64,000 nucleotides of DNA from Durusdinium trenchii (taxonomy: Eukaryota > Sar > Dinophyceae > Suessiales > Symbiodiniaceae). The position numbers and the translations under genes are program-made. The stretch lies in contig CAXAMN010021385.1 of assembly GCA_963970005.1 (NCBI GenBank), positions 889,161 to 953,160 of the forward strand, in the 5' to 3' direction. Below the pieces are notes generated by a model. The model had not been told where the DNA came from, ran no database searches, and saw only the letters and a program-made list of their open reading frames with translations. Positions 55,561 to 64,000 of the stretch are shown here, piece after piece. How positions within the stretch are numbered: the first letter of the stretch is position 1; every line of letters starts with the position of its first letter.

Positions 55561-56076
55561 ATGCATTACCGTTCAAGTTTTTGCTCGAGCCCTCTTTCAG
55601 AGCTGCTGGCCAGAATGGTGGATGCGAACGCCTTTCAGGGCATTCGCCTGTGTTGCCCGAGTCCAGGACAGCCATTTGTGGCAGTGGCGGATGATCTGCC
55701 TAGAGCGCTATTTGGCAACTCTAGCAATCAGTTCAAGCCCAAAGAAGTCAAAAGCAGTCAGCAGCCTGATGATATTTTACCACATGGCAATGCAGAACCC
55801 ATCTTTGATGAAGCCGTCGCCGAAAGTCATGTGGAGCCATTCAGTGTGGAAGAATGTCGCAAATCCTTTGAGTCCTGGACTCACTATACAAGGGACAATC
55901 CTTGTGCAGCACCCAATCGGTGGGCACATGAGATGTACCTCCAGCAACTGGCAAAGTTCTTGAAAGACGATCACCAGCAACATCGCTTGGAGTGCATCAA
56001 CGAGATGCGCAAAGCTACCACCTCCATGGGCAAACCTCCCACCTCCGTGTGGCGAGCTTTCGGCTGGCAAACATAG
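55561..56076 (+). CDS. hypothetical protein, 171 aa, intronless
   Basis: The ORF starts at ATG 55561 and ends TAG at 56074-56076. Composition is protein-like with no low complexity: CCPSPGQPFVAVADDLPRAL, then an acidic middle and a helical end (RWAHEMYLQQLAKFLKDDHQ, LECINEMRKATTSM). It has no signal peptide or membrane segment that I trust. I do not recognise it. In a region of split genes, an uninterrupted ORF of this length could be a retrogene, a last exon or a degraded retroelement gag piece. Confidence 0.45.
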   Translation: MHYRSSFCSSPLSELLARMVDANAFQGIRLCCPSPGQPFVAVADDLPRALFGNSSNQFKPKEVKSSQQPDDILPHGNAEPIFDEAVAESHVEPFSVEECRKSFESWTHYTRDNPCAAPNRWAHEMYLQQLAKFLKDDHQQHRLECINEMRKATTSMGKPPTSVWRAFGWQT

Positions 56077-56911
56077 CCGCCGAAGACAGAGCGATCCGCA
56101 AATCGTGATGATCACGGGAATACATCCAGCGTCAGCACATCAATGCCATACATCATACAAAGAGGAATTCCATCGAATCGATGCGGAATTGGCTGTGCAA
56201 CTGGTGCAATCAATCTCCAAGAGGTCACTTCTGCAAGGAAAATCTTGCGAAGTAGGCCTCCCTTCTATTCTTTAGTGTGATTTTTATGCTTCCACCTGTT
56301 GATTCTGGGGTGATCGAACCTCACCTTCAAGTGGAAGCGAGTTCTTTTCCATGGTCTCCATGGCAATTTGCTAGAACTCATGTGGATATTGATGGCTCAG
56401 AGATAGGGTACCAACCCCACTGGTAAAAGAAAACATGAACTGAAACCAGTGGGTCCTTGGTTCTTACTTTTGAGCAACATCAAATGCTCACAGGTCGCAC
56501 AGGGCGATGTCCTAGCAGATTTCAACACAGTCAATACACTGTTACATTCGGGCTTAGCACATGCTTGGCAGAGCAGAAAAGGTTGAATGGCCGGCCTTGA
56601 GATGTTGATGCTCAGCAGCTATTCCGCAGCTTCTCCAAACATTGCTGAGCAGCTACTCCGTTGTCAGATTCAAGATGAGTGCTATTGCCCTCTTGAAAAA
56701 TTAAACAGGCCGATTGAGCATTTGCCGACTCAGGCCACACGCTCAGAAACTCGTGGACTGCTTCCGCCCGAAGGTTGGCATGAGCAGGTTGAAAGAAACA
56801 ATCATATATATATATATATTATTTCAGCCACTGGCCTCTATAAAGGCCGTTCTGTGTTCAGGAAGGCAGTACACAAATAAACTATGTATAAACTATGTGG
56901 TTGCTCATGTT

Positions 56912-57105
56912 GTGAATGGTGTTGTGGAGCTATGTTATGTAGTATTTGATGTTGTGAATGATGTTTTGGAGCTATGTTATGTATTAATTGATGTTGTGAA
57001 TGATGTTGTGGAGTTTTGTGAAGTGATAATTGATGTTGTGATTGGTGTTGTGAAGCTATGTTGTGATGTGGTGTGTTATGATTGGTGTTGTGGAGCTATG
57101 TGATG
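56912..57105 (+). repeat. 42-bp minisatellite, about 4.5 copies
   Basis: Units begin GTTGTGAATGATGTTGTGGA and are 42 bases, so they also read as a 14-residue repeat; this is a by-product, not evidence of a gene. Later copies diverge. Confidence 0.8.
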
Positions 57106-58730
57106 TGATAATGCAATGCTGAACATGGTTGGTTGACCGGTCTTGTGTTATGTTGTGTTGTTGTTATGTTGGTTCATGATGCAATGACGTGGGCCCAGTT
57201 TTGACTATCACTCATGAGTCATGACTATGACTCATGACTTGTCCGGATGGCATTATATCATAAGAAACTGTTTGCATTATGAGGAAAGGTATGGTTTCGA
57301 ACTATGTTTGAAAGTTAAACATGGTTGCACTTGATACAGTACAGCAATAGTTTGAACCACAACATTGAAGAATGACGCAAATTACCCAGTTGGTGACAAA
57401 GTGCATTTCTTGGCAAACAGGACTTGCTAAATATAACATATAGTAATATATAGTATTTTACACATGGTGACTATGTGATGTGCAACCTGCTCAACAAGAG
57501 AGCAATTGTATAATGCTGATTGGGTTTGTATAATGCTGATTGGTTCAAAATCTAAAGCGCGTATTGTTGTAAAATCATTTGATGAGTTTATCCAACTATC
57601 TCACATTTGTTGCAGTATGTTGCAGTAAGGGACTATTTTAAAGTAAGTCTTCTTCAAATGGATATGAACGATAGAACTATGCTGCAAACCTGCATCTTCC
57701 AATGTAGCTGTTTCAATTTTCAATGGACGCGGCATCGATGGTACCACTCTTTCAAAACCTTTGGTGCTTTCAATTGAAGCTGGCGCAAATACACAGATGA
57801 TACTGTTTGATTCTATATGAGCGCAAGTGATACCGTTGAAACAAGAAAACACATCTCCGTGGTCAGTCGTGATGGATTAATTTGGGCATCTGAATTTCGT
57901 CACATGCCACATATCATATATACACATAGTTTACCACGGACTCAAAGACGCCTAGATAGAACTATGACAGACTGCGCTAGTGGCTGAGGCTGACTAGAAG
58001 AAGTGATGCCAAGCAGGTATCATTTTGGCAAAATGTCAGAAATATGTGACAACCGCGTTTTTGCATCAACCATGCATGTTTCCAGACTACGACACAACAT
58101 GATTCATTGGCTTGGGGAAAGCATGAATTGTACACTATAGACACATATTTTATTATGCTTGTAAAGTATGCCACCGCCAAGCACAGCGCCCATTTTTCAA
58201 CTAACGCATTTTCCAGCTTCCGCTAATGCAGAGTCATTATGCGTTACCATGACATTAAGCAAGGTATGACATGCTAATTGCACAAGGACACATTCGATGG
58301 GATTAATGATACTACATGTATCATATGGGGCCAAACCTATAAAAAACACATTGGATTGACATACAAAGAACAAGACCTACGGCCACAGTAGGATAAGCAT
58401 CGATGAAATACTGCAGATATCTATAGATGATAGTGAAGTTGTATTCTTGGACAGTAGATTATGTCTCCAAACCTCTTCCTGATGAATGTCCCAGTATTTT
58501 GCCATTATTGTCCATCATTTTGTAGACGGATAGACCTGTGAGCTTCATTCCCGTGTCAAAGACTGACATATGTCAGATTCCTTTGTGCTCTCCCAGATGT
58601 TTGGTGGTTCCTGGCTCGGTTGCTTTCCCTCGCTGGTGAGGAAATTTCGGAGGGCAATCGCAAGTGTCAGCACACGCACACGAACACGCACAAAATAAAG
58701 GACAATAGTATTTTGAGCCTTTTGTACCTG

Positions 58731-58772
58731 CAAACGGTTTAAAACGGTTTCACAAACGGTTTAAAACGGTTT
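58731..58772 (-). repeat. AAACCGTTT repeats, minus orientation
   Basis: Two pairs of AAACGGTTTAAAACGGTTT, the complement sense of the repeats at 59282 and 59417. Confidence 0.7.
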
Positions 58773-59281
58773 CGAACGCGGTTACGATCGGTGTCGAACA
58801 GTTCACAGGCAGTCCCCTCCCAGTTCCCGAGCTTTTTCGATCTCTATCAGACGGTTCCGGACCTGGTCGGGATTTCCTGCAAAAGTAGTTTTTCCGATTT
58901 CTGACTTGTTGAGTTTGTTGTGACAATTCCTCCTGAATCCTGCTTGTGTGCTCTCCCGAAATCTCAGAAGAGGACATTGAACCAGTCCAAGCTTGTCAAG
59001 TCAAACGGTTTTTTCTCCCTGGTAGGAGTACTTAGAACAGGAACAATTGACATTGAGTAGTTCAAACTCAACTCACAATCCACGAGTTGCCATATACAAA
59101 TGCTCAACGTCAGCAGTTTCAAGCTTTTGAATGGTGTCTATGACTTGTGAAGTTATGAATCATGTCATGTCATGTATACCTTTTGGTCACGGATTGATGT
59201 ATAGGCATCTGAAGATCTCCAGAGCAGAAATCAGCCATCTATTGAAAGTCCAAGATGTATATACATTGCTACAGGATCCAT

Positions 59282-59474
59282 TAAACCGTTTAAGACCGTT
59301 TGGGACGGATCCATCAAACCGTTTAAAACCGTTTGGGGGTATATTCATGCAATGGTTTGATATAGCTCGAGATAGTTTACAATAGTTTTAAATAGTGTTG
59401 GACACTAGAAGGTCCGCTAAACCGTTTAAAACCGTTTGGTGGTTTCTCTGTAAACCGTTTAAAACCGTTTGGGG
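59282..59474 (+). repeat. AAACCGTTTAAAACCGTTT repeat cluster
   Basis: Four copies start at about 59282, 59315, 59418 and 59451. Each is followed by GG or GGG. Single units are near-palindromic (AAACCGTTT against AAACGGTTT). Confidence 0.75.
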
Positions 59475-60499
59475 ACATGCACAAGTTGACTCTTTGAAAG
59501 ACAGAGTATATATATTCATATTTAATATGCAAAGATCTTGTGCGTACTTGGCATAGCTTGCTGACTCGATACAACATTAGTGCTATAAGCAAACTTGTAA
59601 AAGTTCTTGTTGCATTGCCCTACATTTTGCAGTGCTGTATATTGGAGGGCTGAAGTAAGGCCAGGCAGAGCCCATGCGTTCATTTTGTTGGGGTTTGGTG
59701 AGTCAAAAGAAGCAAACACACAAGGAACGATGCCTTGTCTTAGAAGAAGTGACTGCATTGGTGAGTGTTTGTTGTAAAATGCCGCTCGATATGACATACT
59801 GATGTACCAAGGGGAAAATGATGTACAGGGTGTATGGTCGTACATTCCCTGATTGAAACCTATGGTGCAACTGAATGGAGTCCTGTCAAGCAAGAAGCAG
59901 CATCACGTTCTGCATCACTACTTATCATTCATCACTGTGATTGCTGATGACTTTTTCCTGCCAGCACCTACTAAATAGTATTGTCCATGGTGTCTGTGTG
60001 GCAAGCAGCAACAATCCAAGGCAAAATTATTTCATAATTAGATAGCAGGACTTGATACAACTAACAAAATACCTGAACTGGATTGTTTTTAAAGTATACT
60101 ATACTTGGTTGTTTTTCCAGACTCGCAGGGACTCATCTCTATTTCTCAACCTTGATCCACTGAACAGTTTTTTCTCACGTCTCTGCCAAATGCACCATTA
60201 CCTTAATCGAACTATTTATGAACATGGCTCACGATTCCGACATGAGTTACTCATATTTAAACAATTTTACGCGTGTCCAAACTATAGCAACCCGCCTTTC
60301 TGTTTATATCATCCAATGGAAACTAAATGAAAAATTTACATCCCGCCCATCCACTCCAAAACTGTGATTTCACAAGGCACCAAAGTTACAAACAAATGGA
60401 AGGCCCAACTTCCCAACATTCACAACATCAAGTCCAACATGAAAACTTACAGCACCCACACCAGAGTTCTGGAAAGGCAGAATCAAAACATCAACTCCA

Positions 60500-60655
60500 A
60501 CATCAACACTACATAAGGGCAAATTCAGGACATCAACTCCAACATCAACACTTACANNNNNNNNNNACACTTACATAAGGGCAAATTCAGGACATCAACT
60601 CCAACATCAACACGTACATAAGGGCAAATTCAGGACATCAACTCCAACATCAACG
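60500..60655 (+). repeat. 43-bp minisatellite interrupted by an assembly gap
   Basis: Units begin ATAAGGGCAAATTCAGGACA and contain ACATCAACTCCAACATCAAC; starts at 60575 and 60618 are 43 bases apart. The N run at 60557-60566 falls inside, so copy number is unknown. Confidence 0.85.
60557..60566. other. assembly gap (10 N)
   Basis: Ten N bases in a tandem repeat; true length unknown. Confidence 1.
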
Positions 60656-60939
60656 ACAACATGTACGGACATACCCAACACACATAGAGGCCACTGGCTG
60701 AAATAATATATATATATATATTAAACTATATAATATGTACCCCAGTGCCAATGTGTGTAGAGTGTAGAGAAAACTACTCGTAGCAGCCATGTTCCAAGTT
60801 TGTTGGAGGAAGGGTGCTCCATGGTGAAGCACTATTTAGATCAAAATCGAGGCTTGTTTGCCTCACATCCCCCAAAAGAGCTATCCCACTTGAGGCTTGA
60901 GATATTTGTGTTGAACAGTCAGAAGCAATCTTGTTGCAG

Positions 60940-60976
60940 ACCTGGTGGCAGCATGCGTTTTACACTGCCACCAGGT
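60940..60976 (+). repeat. 12-bp perfect hairpin
   Basis: ACCTGGTGGCAG (60940-60951) is followed after 13 bases by its exact complement CTGCCACCAGGT (60965-60976). It is not followed by a T-run and no gene ends here. Confidence 0.85.
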
Positions 60977-61939
60977 GCCCACTTGCATTGGTGCAAGTCA
61001 ACAGTTCTACATCGGTGACGAGGTACCTGACAGATCACAGAGTCGCCCATCCTTGCCTGTTTCAACCATAGGGCCATAGGGCGGGGTAGATTAAGGACTA
61101 GAAAGGGCTTGTACAAAATGACACATTCGCAGATTAAATAAATAGAGGAGGGGAAAGAATCACCCACCAAACGCGAAAGAAACCACAAAACCGACTGCCG
61201 GAGGGACGATTTCCTGACAGCAGGGACGAACTGACAGAAGTGGCATTGGAAAGAACTGAAATGGATGACAGAAATTCGATTGGCAAGGAAGCGAATGGTT
61301 TCGAGGATCAGGTCACACACAGAGTGTATTTGTATTGTCATGAATTATATATAGGTGTCCGGTTCGCTGCGAGCCAGATCAGGACCTTCTCCCATGACCG
61401 GAAATGGTGGAGTTTGCGACATTAGAGGAGTCTCTTGTTGAAAGGAACTTCCGATAGTACCGGCATCTGTATTGGAAATAGTGGGTCAAGAGTTGGGTCA
61501 TCTGGCAGATTGACTGGTTGGTCGTTGTGAAATGGTGGTTGTATATCTGGGACAAAGATGCAGTTCAAACATGACTTAGGGCGCCGGCGCCGTTGTGCTC
61601 ACAAGACCACGTGTCTCTGTGGTGTCTCCGACAGAGATCGATCCATGGATCCTTGGGGGGAGGGCCAGGAAAAATTGCACAGTTCGGCTCAGGTCAAAAG
61701 GCAGACATGTGGACCATCCAAGTCACCGAAGTGTGATAGGCACCTAGATTTCATGATGTCAAAGTCGGATAGGTGGAAGGCACCGCACAGCAGTTTTACA
61801 TCGGAGACGAGGCATGGTGGGTTTTCAGATTTCTCAGCTTGCACAAAGCGACGGAGGTGGATCAGGTGGCCAACCTACTACATAAGCACAAGAAGGTCTC
61901 CCAGTTAGCCCGCAGGGCATACGAAAGCCTTGAATATGA

Positions 61940-62038
61940 AGCTACTAGGAACAAAGGGCATCGCTACTAGGAGCAAGGACGCTACTAGTAGCTCGTGGCC
62001 ATACTACTAGTAACAAGGACGCTATTAGGTGGAGGCCA
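61940..62038 (+). repeat. TACTAGTAACAAG-family array 8, with imperfect flanking repeat
   Basis: Units match arrays 3 and 5 in order. Right end TTAGGTGGAGGCCA. Flanks CTTGAATATGA (61929-61939) and CTTGATATTGA (62039-62049) differ only by shifted bases. Confidence 0.75.
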
Positions 62039-62490
62039 CTTGATATTGACCCCGGCACCCAGTTCGCCACAGGATGTGCCCGAGATGAGCTTGCCGTGAC
62101 AGGGCAGCTGAAAAGAGCATTTGCGTGACGGGAGCTTTGGAACACGAATATCTTTTGGATGTTTTTAGTTGTTCTTTAGTAGGAATGTGGGCCCGATGGT
62201 CAGAGAGATTCTGTACTAGATCCTTTCTGCGGCGCTTCCTCTTTCAGCTGCTTTGGTTGAAGACGGGACTCGAACTTGAACCCAACAGCAAGGCATCACG
62301 CCTAATATGAAAGACGCTTGAACCACAGTCTCGGACTTTGGGTTGAACTTTGATGGAATCATAAAAGCTCACTCGGTGCAGAGGCAGAAATCGCTATGAT
62401 GGTCAACTAAACATATCTTGCCACCACACCGACGAAGGGTGCCAAAGCCAAAAGGTGAGGACCAAATCTTTGCATAGCTTGATTTGCATC

Positions 62491-63624
62491 ATGGCACGTT
62501 CCCGTAGTGTGCTTCTGGTGGCGCTGGTCCTAGCGGTGGCACCGTGTTGCTTCGTTGGACTCCGGGCTCAGTGTTCGCGTGCTCCTTCGCTCCGCACGCG
62601 CAGCGTTCGTGTGCTCCAACGAGCGGAGCGGGTGGAGCGGGAGGATGGCACCGCGCTGGGTGCCGCGGGCATCGGCGCATCGCTGGTGATGGCTTGGAGC
62701 GAATGGACCTTGAAGACCACAGGCGGCAGCAGATGTAAAGTCATCGGAGTGGGTGGTTTAGGTCTTTTGCGATCTTTCTTTGGACCTGGGTTTTGTATGC
62801 ACATGTATTACACCATATTACACCTCTATACTATATTATATATCTATATATATGTGTGTGTGTTCATCGTGTCTTCCTTGTTACTCGAGTGTTTCTTCAT
62901 GTGAAAACGTTTGATATGGCAGTTTGCCAGAGTCAGTCTCCTTTTTGGTTCTGCAAGGTTGTGGCCTGCCTGCAGGGCCCTTTGGGTTGCTCGGTGCCAC
63001 TGAGGGTCTAAGCTACCTGGCGGTGGTGGGGCTTGTGGTGTATCAGCTGTTCCGCCTTGCCACCAATGACACGAAGAAACAGAGCAGCCTTGTGGAGGTC
63101 CGAAAGATCCAAAGTCACACCCGTTGAGCGAGTCACGATCGATGGATTGGAATCGTCCGGCAAAGCCATGCCTTTTGGAAGCGACCGGGAAGCGACCATC
63201 AAGTGGGACTCCGAATGCATGTAGACCTTTCGGAATCATTCTCGTTGCCCAATCAGAGGGAGTTCAAGCTCATACTCATAGGGCATTGAGTCATGTATAT
63301 CATGTATCTTCAAAAGCGCAAACAAAAGGTTGAAAGAAAGTACTTCTCAGTCATCTCAATATGATGTCTACCTTGGTGTGCAGGTGGCATCTTTCCTGGC
63401 CTTGCTGGTGGCCTTGGCTGGCTTGGTGGTTTTGTATTTTCAGATTCAGGAGAAAACAGCTGATAAACATCAAGCTGCCGTGCGCAGACTGTTTTTTGTA
63501 TACAAGTTGCCTTGCCTTGTTCATTCTTGCTCAATCAATTGCTTGCCTTGTCCAATCACAGGATTATGGCTTTGTCCCGGAGGCAGTACCCACTGAGGGT
63601 GGTCGGTGTAGCAACATTGGATAA
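62491..63624 (+). CDS. nucleus-encoded plastid-type membrane protein, four exons
   Basis: Exons are 62491-62731, 62958-63097, 63384-63449 and 63562-63624, totalling 169 codons plus TAA. The phases close exactly. Introns start GA, GT and GA, all ending AG. The N-terminus is a signal peptide (SVLLVALVLAVAPCCFVGL) followed by an Arg/Ser/Ala-rich stretch, as in bipartite leaders of peridinin plastids, with FVGL at the expected cleavage zone. The mature part has GLPAGPFGLLGATEGLSYL, a membrane helix (AVVGLVVYQLF), a second helix (VASFLALLVALAGLVVLYF) and a conserved-looking end, DYGFVPEAVPTEGG. I recall similar LPAGP.GLLGA.EG motifs in small thylakoid proteins of plants and algae, function unknown. 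Location is inferred from the leader. Confidence 0.65.
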
Positions 63625-64000
63625 AGATGTCCTAGACAGCGACTTTTGCCGCTTGGCAAGTGCATTGGTTCAAAAAGTGATTTGTGAAGGTCCGACTCCA
63701 GGTCCGACTGATCATCGTCGTGGTTGTCTAAGACTGGGGTCCTAGTTGTCATGCCTTCCTGCAGCGCTTTGGTGAAAGGTCCCAAAAGCGGTCCCAGGCA
63801 CCAATTGTTGTATGTCGGAACGTTTGTTGGCCAAACTATTTGCTTGGAGTCGCTTGGAGGTTGACCATTTCATGCCTGCAACACAATATTCTTTCCCAAA
63901 GCCAAAGACAGGGTGGCTCCCAAGCTATCGACATAGATCACCACCACATGGGCTGTGGGGGGTTGTGAGACACCTTCCATGCTCCTGGTCCCTGGCAGTC
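63625..64000. other. intergenic to window end
   Basis: Downstream of the plastid-type gene; nothing recognisable in either strand. Confidence 0.5.

Larger units (their letters stand above)
56077..62490. other. gene-poor, repeat-rich stretch
   Basis: It holds the 42-bp and 43-bp minisatellites, AAACCGTTT repeats, a hairpin at 60940-60976, the N gap and repeat array 8. An exon-like piece at 61786-61935 reads QQFYIGDEAWWVFRFLSLHK and LARRAYESLEYEA; its first eight residues are repeated at 60993-61018. No gene could be assigned. Confidence 0.4.

Noticed and set aside
62262-62340. tRNA-like sequence on the minus strand
   Set aside because: A possible D-arm, an anticodon-like loop with U33 and a TTCGAGTCC segment are present, but the T-stem does not pair and six extra bases interrupt it. 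At most a decayed tRNA fragment; tRNAscan-SE would settle it.
1-64000. CRISPR arrays, bacterial operons or phage genes
   Set aside because: No regularly spaced identical repeats with unique spacers, no Shine-Dalgarno-led gene strings; splicing signals show a eukaryote.

Overview
The window looks like nuclear DNA of a dinoflagellate, most likely a Symbiodiniaceae-type alga. Four things point there. Genes are cut into short exons whose introns begin with GC or GA as often as GT and end in AG. There is a very long Ty1/copia-type retroelement. There are short relics resembling the end of the dinoflagellate spliced leader (TTTGGCTCAAG). A small multi-exon gene carries a plastid-style bipartite leader. 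A 10-base N gap at 60557-60566 shows this is a draft assembly. The call rests on patterns I can read; no database search was possible.

Layout. 1-5163: copia pol in two opposed pieces, protease-integrase on + and reverse transcriptase-RNase H on -, meeting tail to tail near 1690. 5146-15171: an intronless reading frame of more than 3,140 codons, broken only by one amber codon at 5557-5559. It carries a retroviral-type zinc knuckle, two CxxC/CxxC clusters and a domain resembling the tRNA 2'-phosphotransferase KptA/Tpt1. 15172-24075: mostly unassignable DNA with a few exon-like pieces. 24076-26073: a multi-exon poly(ADP-ribose) glycohydrolase-like gene. 26074-32300: gene-poor, with one likely terminal exon at 29341-29993. 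32301-35757: a two-exon gene for a Kelch-repeat, Thr-rich, single-pass membrane protein. 36593-38394: an Mpv17/PMP22-family gene. 39945-40419 (-): two matching exons of an unknown gene. 42471-43377: possible membrane-protein exons. 44423-46136: eight in-frame exons encoding repeats of one acidic module, all seven internal introns GC-AG. 47460-49517: exons of an unknown gene starting just downstream of a leader-like relic. 49764-51468: a six-exon EF-hand protein. 55561-56076: an intact 171-aa ORF of unknown function. 62491-63624: a complete four-exon gene for a plastid-type membrane protein.

Between the genes lies a dispersed repeat family built from TACTAGTAACAAG-like units. It occurs in eight arrays on both strands, several flanked by short direct repeats as if inserted. 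There are also minisatellites of 42 and 43 bp, AAACCGTTT repeats and many AT/GA microsatellites.

The genes do not form an operon or an evident pathway; they are independent nuclear genes in repeat-rich DNA. Exon models were built by hand from reading-frame phase and splice motifs. The EF-hand, Kelch, plastid-protein and repeat-exon models close arithmetically and are the strongest. The PARG-like and Mpv17-like genes are certain only in their listed exons.
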